Assembly: GCF_028683135.1 (NCBI RefSeq)
Contig: NZ_JAJUBB010000002.1
Location: forward strand, 124,001 to 188,000
From: Enterovibrio qingdaonensis
Lineage (GTDB): Bacteria; Pseudomonadota; Gammaproteobacteria; Enterobacterales; Vibrionaceae
Reading direction: 5' to 3'
DNA: 64,000 bases
Shown here: piece by piece, positions 18,611-26,718 of the stretch
Numbering within the stretch: the first letter of the stretch is position 1
How the letters are laid out: each line of letters begins with the position of its first letter
The notes under the pieces: model-generated
Told to the model about the DNA's origin: nothing
The model's database searches: none
Seen by the model: only the letters and a program-made list of their open reading frames with translations
Made by a program: the position numbers and the translations under genes

Positions 18611-19600
18611 ATGTTTAGACGTAAGCTTGCTGTTTTGATTGGTTGCCTGTCATTTGGTGTTAACGCCGCTGGGTATGATTTGGTGACATTGGGAAGTAAA
18701 GGCGGTATTCAAGACGGTAACCTCACCGCGTTTATGCTGAAAAGCGAGCAAGACGATAACTACGTCATGCTAGATGCCGGCTCCATCGTTAACGGCCTGA
18801 TTGTCTCTGAGCAAAAAGGCGCGTTTTCTGATATCGAGGTGCCAGAAGCCTCGCCTTACACCAAAGTGGGGTACCTGCTTAAAGAGCGCATCAAAGGTTA
18901 CTTCATCAGCCACGCGCATCTAGATCATGTGGCAGGGATGATCATCAGCTCGCCTGATGACAGCAACAAGCCAATCTATGCTTTGTCAGCGACAAACGAC
19001 GACCTGCAAACCAACTACTTCAACTGGTCAGCATGGCCAAACTTTGGCAATGAAGGTAAAGGGTTCAAACTGAGCAAATACACCTATACCGACCTGCCAG
19101 CCGCGCAGTGGCAAGCTGTAACGGGTACAAGCCTCAACGTGAAAGCCATGCCATTGTCCCACTCTGGCGGACAATCAACAGCCTTCTTAATGAAAGACAC
19201 TGACGGCGACGTGTTTGCTTACTTTGGCGACACAGGGCCGGATGCCGTTGAGAAAAGTGACGCGCTGAACAATGTCTGGTCATCGCTTTCAGAGCATGTC
19301 AAAAACGACAAGCTAAAAGGCATCGTGATTGAAGTGTCATTCAGCAATGAAACCCCAGATAAACAGCTATTCGGCCACCTCACGCCAACGTGGTTGCTTG
19401 AAGAGCTGAAAACGCTGGAAGCGAAAAGCGGTAAGGGCAGTTTGGAAGGTTTGGACGTGGTGATCAGCCACATCAAATACAGCCTAAAGAAAGGCGAATC
19501 CCCAGAATCCATCATCAAACGCCAGCTTGAAGAAGCCAATACCTTAGGTGTGAATTTCCACTTCCCACAACAGGGTGACACGCTAAGTTTCGCGGATTAA
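18611..19600 (+). CDS. cpdP: Periplasmic class II 3',5'-cyclic-nucleotide phosphodiesterase
   Basis: A ~329-residue secreted enzyme of the class II cyclic-nucleotide phosphodiesterase family. The metallo-beta-lactamase-like metal site reads HAHLDH (about residue 102), and GGIQDGNLTAFML near the N-terminus and YFGDTGPD near 205 are further family marks. A signal peptide ends at GVNA. The family member CpdP of Vibrio fischeri is a periplasmic enzyme that lets the cell use extracellular cAMP. Two ATGs lie six bases apart; the second (18611) has proper spacing from AAGG. A hairpin follows, shared with the convergent lipoprotein gene. Confidence 0.92.
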   Translation: MFRRKLAVLIGCLSFGVNAAGYDLVTLGSKGGIQDGNLTAFMLKSEQDDNYVMLDAGSIVNGLIVSEQKGAFSDIEVPEASPYTKVGYLLKERIKGYFISHAHLDHVAGMIISSPDDSNKPIYALSATNDDLQTNYFNWSAWPNFGNEGKGFKLSKYTYTDLPAAQWQAVTGTSLNVKAMPLSHSGGQSTAFLMKDTDGDVFAYFGDTGPDAVEKSDALNNVWSSLSEHVKNDKLKGIVIEVSFSNETPDKQLFGHLTPTWLLEELKTLEAKSGKGSLEGLDVVISHIKYSLKKGESPESIIKRQLEEANTLGVNFHFPQQGDTLSFAD

Positions 19601-19621
19601 GTTCGTTAGACAACATGCTCA

Positions 19622-19656
19622 AAAGCCCAAGGCGAAAGCTAAATCACCTTGGGCTA
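19622..19656 (-). terminator. Terminator shared by cpdP and convergent lipoprotein gene
   Basis: AGCCCAAGG/CCTTGGGCT stem with a 14-nt loop; on the minus strand it is followed by TTTT. It overlaps the stop codon of the minus-strand gene. Confidence 0.75.
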
Positions 19657-20268
19657 GAGAGCTTGAGTTTCTACTGAGCGAACCAAGTCCCAATAGGCTT
19701 TCCACATTTTGTGGCTTTCTACATCGTCGAGAGTATGTGAATCTGCCTCGAAGATGACCTGAGAGTTAACAAAGAAATCGTTCAATCCAATAAGCGTGAT
19801 GACGGCAACGGTGGGGGTGTTTGGGCCGATTGTGCCTTGCAGTGTTGCTCTTAGTGCGGGTTTTTCATTAATGACTAATTCTTCTACCTTAGGCGTCCCA
19901 TAGGTGAAGGGAACAGCAAAGCGTTTTTTGTAGTCATTCACTAAGTACCAAGAAAGAAATTTGTTGGCCCTTTTATAGAATCGTTCATTCGATTGAACGG
20001 GGGCATAGCTAATGTTTTCCCACTCGGTAGAAAACTGAACACTGCCTTTGATATTTCCCGAGAAATCAACCCAGCCAATATATCCACCAGGTAATTGAGA
20101 GGCTTCTATTCCGTCCGTTCTTTTGAGGCCCGCTAGCTGAGGCGGCGTGAAATGAATTGCACTGTCAAAGGTGTGATATTGATTGTTTTCAATCTTCCCT
20201 GATGTCGTTGATGCGCATGCAACCAGCGTGGATAGGAATAATAATATTGAAAAGCGTCGTATATTCAT
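19654..20268 (-). CDS. Predicted lipoprotein of unknown function
   Basis: A ~204-residue protein with a lipobox signal, LVACAS (Cys about residue 19). The rest is soluble and periplasmic-like with a mixed alpha/beta appearance; I do not recognise a family. The frame is open further upstream, but the ATG at 20268 directly precedes a proper signal peptide (MNIRRFSILLFLSTLVAC). Its stop codon lies inside the terminator hairpin shared with cpdP. Confidence 0.78.
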   Translation of the reverse strand: MNIRRFSILLFLSTLVACASTTSGKIENNQYHTFDSAIHFTPPQLAGLKRTDGIEASQLPGGYIGWVDFSGNIKGSVQFSTEWENISYAPVQSNERFYKRANKFLSWYLVNDYKKRFAVPFTYGTPKVEELVINEKPALRATLQGTIGPNTPTVAVITLIGLNDFFVNSQVIFEADSHTLDDVESHKMWKAYWDLVRSVETQAL

Positions 20269-20631
20269 TCGGTTACCGCGATCCCTTGATGTCATTCTCC
20301 ATTAGCAAAATAACATAAGTTATTTAGATAACATTTCGCTATCCGCGGTTTAAAATGCAAAGTGTGTCCAAAATTAAATGAATTGGTTGTCTAACTCATT
20401 AGTCTCTCCTCTATTTATATCGTGCGTTTACTCTTCTATAAAATGAATTTCTATTCTTCTTTCTGTTTGTCTAATACCCATGATAGGACTTCCTACTAAA
20501 GGCCCGTTTTTATCGTCCTGATTCTGAATTCTTACTATTTGTTCTGCTGGTTAGCATGAGTGAACGCTAACGATTTCTAGGTGTTTGCCAAAGAGCAAAC
20601 CCGTTTAGCCAAAGCAGGAGTTCTAAGCAGT
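20269..20631. other. Intergenic region upstream of porin
   Basis: About 360 bases of A/T-rich sequence between a minus-strand lipoprotein gene and a porin. No coding frame, RNA structure or clear operator was recognised, though the porin promoter must lie here. Confidence 0.45.
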
Positions 20632-21783
20632 ATGAATAAATATACAAAAGGAATGTTAACACTATCGGCTTTGTTAGCTGCGTCAGGCAGCCATGCCGCT
20701 GTGACGTTATACGATGATGGAACGAGCTCAGTGTCGACAGACTTGCTGATCAACGTGTTTTACACCCAATCAAGCAATGACCGTCTCGCCGATTCAAATG
20801 ATCCAAACAGCGAAATGGTAAGCCGAGACCAGTCGCGTGTTCGTATTGGTTTCTTGCCAAATTACATTGGTTTTAACTTCAATACGGAAGCGAATGGACT
20901 CAAGATCGGTGCGCGCTCATCATTCTGGGTTACCTTGAATGATACCGACCTAAACCGAAGTGCCGAAGGGTTAGGTACGCGTTCTGGTATTGATGTACGT
21001 CAGTTCTATGCGACGATTGATGCGGACTGGGGCCAAATTTTACTGGGTAAAGACTTTGGTCTTTTCTCTCGCAGTAATATTTTGACAGACGAACTGTTGC
21101 TTGGGCACGGCCAAACGAGCGACTTTTACGGATTGATCGATGGCGGCAACGTGTCATTCGGCAATATCGGTTCTGGTTATACGTACCCCTTCCCGAAAGC
21201 GCAGATCACCTATCGCACACCCGATTTATCTGGCTTTCAAGTTGCAGTTGGGGTGATGGACCCTAACAAGAAAAGCAAAACCAGTTCTGAAGATAACCCA
21301 AGGTTTGAAAGTGAAATTTCATATACCAACAAGTTTAACGATGTTGGTTTAAAAGCTTACCTGAATGGCGTCACCCAAAGCTCTAAAGATACGGCGGGAG
21401 AGACAAGCTCAAACGGTCTTGGCGGTGGTATTCGTGTCGATGTAGCAGGCTTTGCACTGAATGCATCAGGGTTTGAAACAAAAGGCCTTGGTGATGTAGC
21501 TGGCTTGGATCAAGTCATTACGTCAGAAAATACCAAATCTAAAGGGTATTTGATGCAAGGCTCTTACAGCTTCGGCCAAGAGCGACTGGTGCTTTCTTAT
21601 GGCAATACGAAGGTGAAAAAATCTGGCGTACAAACGCTGGAATACGATAACGCGGCATTCGCGTGGTTCCACACGGTTAATGACAACCTTACGTTGGTCG
21701 GTGAATACAATCGCACCGAAGTCAACGAAGGTAAAACCGAGGAAAACGACACTTTTGCGGTTGGTGCGGTTGTCACGTTCTAA
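20632..21783 (+). CDS. Outer-membrane general porin (gram-negative porin family)
   Basis: A ~383-residue trimeric porin. It has a signal peptide ending SGSHA, an N-terminal strand AVTLYDDGTSSVSTDLLINVFY, the QFYATIDADWGQILLGKDFGLFSR segment typical of Vibrio porins, alternating beta strands throughout, and a C-terminal strand ending in Phe (VGAVVTF), the outer-membrane insertion signal. The frame opens 17 codons earlier, but GGAG lies 11 bases before the ATG at 20632, which begins the signal peptide. A strong terminator follows. It precedes the reductive dehalogenase operon and may or may not serve it. Confidence 0.9.
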   Translation: MNKYTKGMLTLSALLAASGSHAAVTLYDDGTSSVSTDLLINVFYTQSSNDRLADSNDPNSEMVSRDQSRVRIGFLPNYIGFNFNTEANGLKIGARSSFWVTLNDTDLNRSAEGLGTRSGIDVRQFYATIDADWGQILLGKDFGLFSRSNILTDELLLGHGQTSDFYGLIDGGNVSFGNIGSGYTYPFPKAQITYRTPDLSGFQVAVGVMDPNKKSKTSSEDNPRFESEISYTNKFNDVGLKAYLNGVTQSSKDTAGETSSNGLGGGIRVDVAGFALNASGFETKGLGDVAGLDQVITSENTKSKGYLMQGSYSFGQERLVLSYGNTKVKKSGVQTLEYDNAAFAWFHTVNDNLTLVGEYNRTEVNEGKTEENDTFAVGAVVTF

Positions 21784-21883
21784 CTGTTTTTTACAATCCA
21801 TTGATTTTTCTAGTCCCTTAACCACGCCTGTGGTTTAACACAAAACCTTATGTTCTAAGTGAGGGAATATAAGCATGTGTTAA

Positions 21884-21916
21884 AAGCGCTAAGATCACTT
21901 AGCGCTTCTTTTTTTT
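21884..21916 (+). terminator. Terminator after porin
   Basis: AAGCGCTAAG/CTTAGCGCTT, a 10-bp stem with a 4-nt loop, then an eight-T run. It isolates the rdh operon from the porin. Confidence 0.92.
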
Positions 21917-22047
21917 GCGACGAAGCAAAGAATTAAATATTACCAATGCAACATTGCCCACCAAAATAATTGACGACTATTCAACACAAAGAAAGCAACG
22001 GATTTTCAAACGAATAAAATCTTACGAACACTGAAGATTTTTGAGAA

Positions 22048-22061
22048 TTGATCAAAATCAT
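22048..22061 (+). promoter_or_regulatory. Putative FNR box upstream of the rdh operon
   Basis: TTGATCAAAATCAT matches the FNR consensus TTGAT-N4-ATCAA in nine of ten fixed positions. It lies about 110 bp before the TPR start, a fitting place for an activator of anaerobic transcription. The -10 element could not be assigned with confidence. Confidence 0.6.
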
Positions 22062-22168
22062 AAATCTTATCAAAGGGAGAATTTCTACCTGTTTTAGGGA
22101 AATTTGTACCTTTTGACCACTTTGTTAATAACGGAAATTGTGCACGAATTAGTAGTGTGGATTTCCCA

Positions 22169-23278
22169 ATGATCAGCAATAAGTGGCTAGAACTTTATCA
22201 ATACATTCAACAGCACATTGAAACGCTCCCTACCGAGAGCGACATTGTTGAACAGCTGAATGATAGGGTGATGTTCCTCAGCGCGCAGTTCGTTAACGAT
22301 GTGTCAGCAAAGAATGAAAATCAACAAGATTGGCTGGAACACGAAGCGTTTACCATCGTGATGAGTGAGGTTGTTCAACACCTGTCTTTGACGAAACCTC
22401 TTATCACCTTTTTGTTTGAAACCCTGATGGCGGCGCAACTTTGTCAGCTTGCGATGGTTACCATCAACGCGCACAAATCCCTGCTTACTGATGATGACTA
22501 TACGTGCAAATGCGGCTTGGCTTATCAACAGCTCGGTGAGTACGACCTGGCCAAAACTGCCTTCGAAGAATCCCTTTCTCTGAACGCTGAGAATGCCATG
22601 ACGCTTTGTCATCTTGGTTTTAATTACCTGTTTCAAGGACAAACAGAGGAAGCCATTCATTACTTTGAGCAAAGCACGAAAATCGCACCTGATTTCGTAG
22701 GTGGCTACCAAAACCTTGCCGGTGTTCATTATCAAAATGGTGACTTTGCCCTGGCGGCAGAAAATGCCGAATTGGCGTTCAGTAAAGATACCTCAATCGT
22801 TTCTACCTATATCACTGCTATCAGTAGTTATATCGCATTAGGCGAAAAAGCAAAGGCTGATGAGTGGGTAAATGCCGCGTTTGAAAACAATGTCTCTTCA
22901 ATGGAGTTGGTCAGATTGGCAGGCATTGCCGCGCATCAAAGTGGCCGTTTGGAAGAAGCATTAGAGGCACTAAACCACTATTTGGCGCATAAACCAGAGA
23001 GCTTTGATGTGCTGAACATTCGTGCACATGTGAAAGCTGATCTGAAGCTCTATGCCGAACTAGAAGCAGACATTATGGAGCTTCGTGTGTTTGAACCAAA
23101 CGATGAGTGGTCACTGGAGCAGTTGTTCCTTTGTTACTTCCACACAGAGCGATGGAACGAGGCGCAGGCTGTCATGGTACAGCTGAACCGTCTGGCATCA
23201 CGTTACAAAATTACTTACCGCGATGAACTCAACACGATCAAGAAAAAGCTGAGCATCGACGTTCTCGAATTATCCTAA
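22169..23278 (+). CDS. Tetratricopeptide-repeat protein, first gene of rdh operon
   Basis: A ~369-residue cytoplasmic protein whose middle and C-terminal parts consist of TPR helices; clear repeats are CGLAYQQLGEYDLAKTAFEESL, HLGFNYLFQGQTEEAIHYFEQS and NLAGVHYQNGDFALAAENAELA (about residues 115-220), with more degenerate ones after. There is no signal peptide. It ends 15 bp before rdhA, so it is in the same operon. TPR proteins are scaffolds or chaperones; a role in holding or maturing the Tat substrate RdhA before export is plausible (inference). The frame also allows a GTG start at 22157; the ATG at 22169 has a slightly better upstream GTGGA. Confidence 0.82.
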   Translation: MISNKWLELYQYIQQHIETLPTESDIVEQLNDRVMFLSAQFVNDVSAKNENQQDWLEHEAFTIVMSEVVQHLSLTKPLITFLFETLMAAQLCQLAMVTINAHKSLLTDDDYTCKCGLAYQQLGEYDLAKTAFEESLSLNAENAMTLCHLGFNYLFQGQTEEAIHYFEQSTKIAPDFVGGYQNLAGVHYQNGDFALAAENAELAFSKDTSIVSTYITAISSYIALGEKAKADEWVNAAFENNVSSMELVRLAGIAAHQSGRLEEALEALNHYLAHKPESFDVLNIRAHVKADLKLYAELEADIMELRVFEPNDEWSLEQLFLCYFHTERWNEAQAVMVQLNRLASRYKITYRDELNTIKKKLSIDVLELS

Positions 23279-23293
23279 CTATCTGGAGCAAAT

Positions 23294-24808
23294 GTGAATA
23301 CGCAAAATCATGACGGCGTTAAGAGCAATTCACGCCGTGATTTTCTGAAGCTGGGCGGTGTTGCCGCAGCAACCGTTACGGTTGGTGCAGCGGCGGGTGC
23401 TGGCTTCGTTTTGGGTCGCGACCCTGATGCGAACGTGGGCTGGGGCCGTACTGAGTCTGGTCACGATATGTTCTTCAACCGTGAACCGTTTCGTGTAGAT
23501 GTGGCACCAACCATGGAAGTGGCGGGTAAACTGGAGCGCCCAGAATGGAGCGATTTCCTTTTCCACCGTACCCGTGTGTTTGCTGCTGAAATGAAAAAAG
23601 GCTGGGTGCCAACCAATGATTGGCGTGACATCCCAGACGAGCGCGTGCGCGAATACTACTCTCGTTACCCTGAGCGTTGGGCTGACATGCGCCAATCGTT
23701 TGAAGAAAAAGCAGAGCACACCGCGAATTTTGAAAGCCACCGTTCTCGCTTTGCACTAGGCTGGGCATACTCTGCTGCCTACATGCGCGGCAACATGAGC
23801 AACTTCCCGCCTAAGCCTGATGGTCACCCAGATGTGGTGGATTTCCAGTGGGTTAAACGCGCAAAACAAGAATTCAAATCGCCAGCACATGCGTCTGAAC
23901 TCATCAAGAAGATGGCGTTTAAATTCGGCATGAGCATTGTTGGCATCACCAAAATGGATCCGAACTTCGTGTTTAAAAACACCATGCGCGGTATGCCAGA
24001 TTGGGATGAAAGCATTCCTAAGCACTGGAAGAACGTCATCATTTTCGGTACCCCAATGAACTGGGATCCAATGTATGCCGCAATCGGTTACTCCACCTCT
24101 TACGATGGTTACTTCCGTGCGAAAAATGCCTCTGGTCTGATGGCCGCTTACCTTGGTGAGCTAGGTTATGCGGCTCGTCCGCAATGGCCGGGTTCTGACT
24201 ACGAAATCGTTGTTCCACCTCTGGCGATTAAAGCGGGTATGGGTGAAGCGGCGCGTAACGGTATTCTGCTGACACCAGAGCTGGGTCCAAACATTCGTTT
24301 GGCTGCGGTAATCACTGAGCTGGATCTGGAAGCAGACAAGCCAATCGACACCAAAGTTAAGCACTTCTGTGAAGAATGTAAGATCTGTGCGGACTCTTGC
24401 CCAAGTGAATCTATCAGTAAAGCTGACAAGCCTGATGCGGTTGTTCGCGGCTACCGTAAGTTCGAATTCAACCAAGACAGTTGCTGGACCATGTGGCGTC
24501 AAGGCCCAACAGAAACTGCAATGGGCTGTCGTGTGTGTATTGCCGTTTGTCCTTACACCCGTAAGAACAACTGGATTCACGCATTGGTGAAAGAAGCCGA
24601 TCCGCGTGACCCAACGGGTATGACACGTAAAACACTGTTGGCGATGCAGCATAACTTCTTCTACTACCCAGAAGCGGAAGCGTATCACGGTGATTGGAAT
24701 GGCGGTCGCTTTGCCGGTTATCACCAACCACCAGAGTGGATGCGCAGCGAAAACTACCTAAAAGTCGAGAAGACTTGGGAATACGACGGCAACTGGGAGG
24801 GCTTCTAA
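23294..24808 (+). CDS. rdhA: Reductive dehalogenase catalytic subunit RdhA
   Basis: A 504-residue protein with a twin-arginine signal (SRRDFLKLGG, residues 13-22) and a hydrophobic, Ala/Gly-rich stretch. The body matches RdhA enzymes, which use a corrinoid and two Fe-S clusters to remove halogen from organohalides. The Fe-S motifs are CxxCxxCxxxCP at Cys359/362/365/369, and a second set with Cys397, Cys412, Cys415 and Cys419 (CRVCIAVCP). The upstream part includes the corrinoid-domain stretch around residues 205-340. The Tat signal and the adjacent anchor and NosR-like genes favour a respiratory-type periplasmic RdhA over cytoplasmic relatives (QueG or catabolic NADPH-dependent RdhA). The start is GTG with CTGGAG upstream. 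Substrate unknown; marine bromo- or chlorophenols are natural candidates (inference). Confidence 0.9.
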   Translation: MNTQNHDGVKSNSRRDFLKLGGVAAATVTVGAAAGAGFVLGRDPDANVGWGRTESGHDMFFNREPFRVDVAPTMEVAGKLERPEWSDFLFHRTRVFAAEMKKGWVPTNDWRDIPDERVREYYSRYPERWADMRQSFEEKAEHTANFESHRSRFALGWAYSAAYMRGNMSNFPPKPDGHPDVVDFQWVKRAKQEFKSPAHASELIKKMAFKFGMSIVGITKMDPNFVFKNTMRGMPDWDESIPKHWKNVIIFGTPMNWDPMYAAIGYSTSYDGYFRAKNASGLMAAYLGELGYAARPQWPGSDYEIVVPPLAIKAGMGEAARNGILLTPELGPNIRLAAVITELDLEADKPIDTKVKHFCEECKICADSCPSESISKADKPDAVVRGYRKFEFNQDSCWTMWRQGPTETAMGCRVCIAVCPYTRKNNWIHALVKEADPRDPTGMTRKTLLAMQHNFFYYPEAEAYHGDWNGGRFAGYHQPPEWMRSENYLKVEKTWEYDGNWEGF

Positions 24809-25119
24809 TGTTTCCACAATCTACAGTACTGGACCCTCTGTTCTGGATGGTAATCGGTGCGCTTCAAGTGCTTGTGTTTGCTGGCGCGAATCAATGGGCT
24901 AAACAGCTCGAACTTGGCATGAACTGGTGGAAATGGAGCATGGTTGGCGGTTGGTGGGCATCGTTTGTCCTGACCGTTGCAGGTGCTTTCACGCTGCTGG
25001 GTGAAAACGAAGGTTTTGCTGGTTGGTACTTCCTTGGTTTCGTTGGTACGGCGTTGATCATTGCAGGTGCAGTGATCCTGCGTGTGTTGTTTGCCTTGAA
25101 ACCAAAAGCAACGCACTAA
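24808..25119 (+). CDS. rdhB: RdhB-type reductive dehalogenase membrane anchor
   Basis: A 103-residue protein of three hydrophobic helices with the tryptophan-rich loop MNWWKWSMVGGWW between helices 1 and 2, as in RdhB anchors that hold RdhA to the outer face of the cytoplasmic membrane. Its ATG overlaps the rdhA stop by one base (TAATG) and GGGAGGG lies just upstream inside rdhA, so translation is coupled. An open frame extends into rdhA, but this start matches the RdhB length. Short length and position make the assignment strong although sequence conservation in the family is low. Confidence 0.85.
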   Translation: MFPQSTVLDPLFWMVIGALQVLVFAGANQWAKQLELGMNWWKWSMVGGWWASFVLTVAGAFTLLGENEGFAGWYFLGFVGTALIIAGAVILRVLFALKPKATH

Positions 25120-25201
25120 TCGTGATTGTTTAACCTCATAATCGTAGGAACAGATCTTGGGCGTGTTTGATGGAATCGACCGCCTGAGATCTGCGTAAAA
25201 C

Positions 25202-26422
25202 ATGAAAAATAAGAAACCCGCTAATCGAAATAAGAACCTTGAGAAGGTATTGAGCGTCGCTTCCGTGATTGTTCTGATCTTGGCTTGGTTTCTTGGTGGG
25301 CTGCGCACCAACAATTCGCAGACTCAATTTTTTGAAAGTATTACAAACAGGGGAGAGCAAATCGTACAGGTTAGCCCTCAACTGTATAAAGTCGTTCCAC
25401 AAGGCGATAACGCCGAACAGTTGGACGCACTAAAGTGGATTAGCTTCGGCTCAGGCATTGGCTACGGCGGCTCACTGACCATCGGCGGCGTGTTTATGCC
25501 GAATGGTGACGTGCAAACCATCTCGCTGCTTTCTTCTAAAGAAACCTCGTCTTACTTTGAAAAAGTGGTCGAAGATAAATTGCCGGAAGCCTTGCTGGAA
25601 CAAAACATTCGAAAAGCCTTGTACGTAGATGGTGTCTCGGGAGCTACCTTGACATCAGACGCCTATTCCACGGCATTGAACCAAGCAGCCGATCCTGTTC
25701 GACAGCAGCTATTTAGCTATCAACTGACTGAGAAAGCGTCGCCTCTGTCCTATTTCAAATGGCTAGATGCTGCCGCGCTTTTGTTCTTCGTTGCTGCCGT
25801 ATGGGTAAATCAGACTCGCTCACCGCACAAAGCGAAAATGAATGCGGTTTTGCTGGCAGGCTCGACGCTGGTATTCGGCTTCCATGCTGCGGCCTTGTAT
25901 TCTGCGTCGACAATGGGCGGCCTGATTTTCGGTTCTTGGTTGACAGGTGTTGCGAACTACACGCCGTTTATTCTGCTGGTACTGAGTATTGGCTACATCC
26001 TTTACTACAACCGCAATGTTTACTGTCAGAGCTTGTGTCCGTTTGGTGCAGTTCAACAGTGCTTGGCGAAAGTAGGTAAGGCGAAGGCATCGCCGGTACG
26101 TCATACCTTCTTTGTGTGGATGCCGCGCGTATTGCTGCTCGTCACTTTATGTATGGGTGCGTACTTCCGTAACCCAGCAGGTTTTGTCTACGAACCTTTT
26201 GGTATTGCTTTTGGCATGATTGGCGGTATGTACCTTTTCGTACTGACCGTGATGATCATATTGACCTCATTGATCGTTCGCCGTCCGTGGTGCCAGAGCC
26301 TTTGCCCAATTAACGCAATGACAGATTTCATTGTGTTCAATAAAAACTGGTTCAAACAAACGCAAAACAAAGCGAAGAAAAAGAACCGTCAACCGCGTGC
26401 GCGTAAGGAAGGCTCAGAATGA
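25202..26422 (+). CDS. rdhC: NosR/RdhC-like membrane flavoprotein with 4Fe-4S sites
   Basis: A 406-residue membrane protein. An N-terminal helix (VIVLILAWFLGGL) is followed by a periplasmic FMN-binding domain with the covalent-flavin motif DGVSGATLTS (about residues 145-154), then five or so membrane helices and two polyferredoxin-like motifs on the cytoplasmic side, CQSLCPFGA and CQSLCPINA. This is the NosR/NirI/RdhC layout. Such proteins are thought to pass electrons from the quinone pool to a periplasmic terminal reductase, here RdhA. The 82-bp gap after rdhB contains a CAGATCT/AGATCTG inverted pair and no good ribosome site. It overlaps the next small gene by ATGA. Confidence 0.87.
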   Translation: MKNKKPANRNKNLEKVLSVASVIVLILAWFLGGLRTNNSQTQFFESITNRGEQIVQVSPQLYKVVPQGDNAEQLDALKWISFGSGIGYGGSLTIGGVFMPNGDVQTISLLSSKETSSYFEKVVEDKLPEALLEQNIRKALYVDGVSGATLTSDAYSTALNQAADPVRQQLFSYQLTEKASPLSYFKWLDAAALLFFVAAVWVNQTRSPHKAKMNAVLLAGSTLVFGFHAAALYSASTMGGLIFGSWLTGVANYTPFILLVLSIGYILYYNRNVYCQSLCPFGAVQQCLAKVGKAKASPVRHTFFVWMPRVLLLVTLCMGAYFRNPAGFVYEPFGIAFGMIGGMYLFVLTVMIILTSLIVRRPWCQSLCPINAMTDFIVFNKNWFKQTQNKAKKKNRQPRARKEGSE

Positions 26423-26637
26423 GGCAGAAACTCTCGTTTGTTTTCTTTTGTGCGGCGACAGTGCTGATATTGCTGCAATTGATGTCTAACGTCATGGAAC
26501 TGAGTGAGGAGCAAAGTGAAAATCGCCTCATTCATACGGTTAGCCGCCAAATCGATGTTAAGCCTGTAGCGGTGGTTGAAAAGCCGAAAGTAGATTTTAA
26601 GCAAATGGCGCAGGATATGCAGGAAGAAATGTACTGA
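26419..26637 (+). CDS. Small single-helix membrane protein at the end of the rdh operon
   Basis: A 72-residue protein: one N-terminal membrane helix (FVFFCAATVLILLQLMSNVM) and a hydrophilic tail of about 45 residues that would lie in the periplasm. It overlaps rdhC by four bases (ATGA) and has AAGGAAGG upstream, so it is a real, coupled member of the operon. I recognise no family. It could be an extra subunit or assembly factor of the RdhABC complex (inference). A terminator follows after 45 bases. Confidence 0.8.
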   Translation: MRQKLSFVFFCAATVLILLQLMSNVMELSEEQSENRLIHTVSRQIDVKPVAVVEKPKVDFKQMAQDMQEEMY

Positions 26638-26681
26638 TTTTCTTCGCATGAGTGGCACCGAAAAACAACAATAATAATATC

Positions 26682-26709
26682 GGCACTTAGGGATACCTAA
26701 GTGCCTTTT
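26682..26709 (+). terminator. Terminator after the rdh operon
   Basis: A perfect 10-bp stem GGCACTTAGG/CCTAAGTGCC with GATA loop and TTTT. It runs to within 10 bases of the AraC gene start. Confidence 0.85.
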
Positions 26710-26718
26710 GAGCTTTGC

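Noticed and set aside
23294-24808. RdhA could be epoxyqueuosine reductase QueG
   Set aside because: QueG is cytoplasmic and shorter. This protein has a Tat signal, and the next genes encode an RdhB-like anchor and a NosR/RdhC-like protein.
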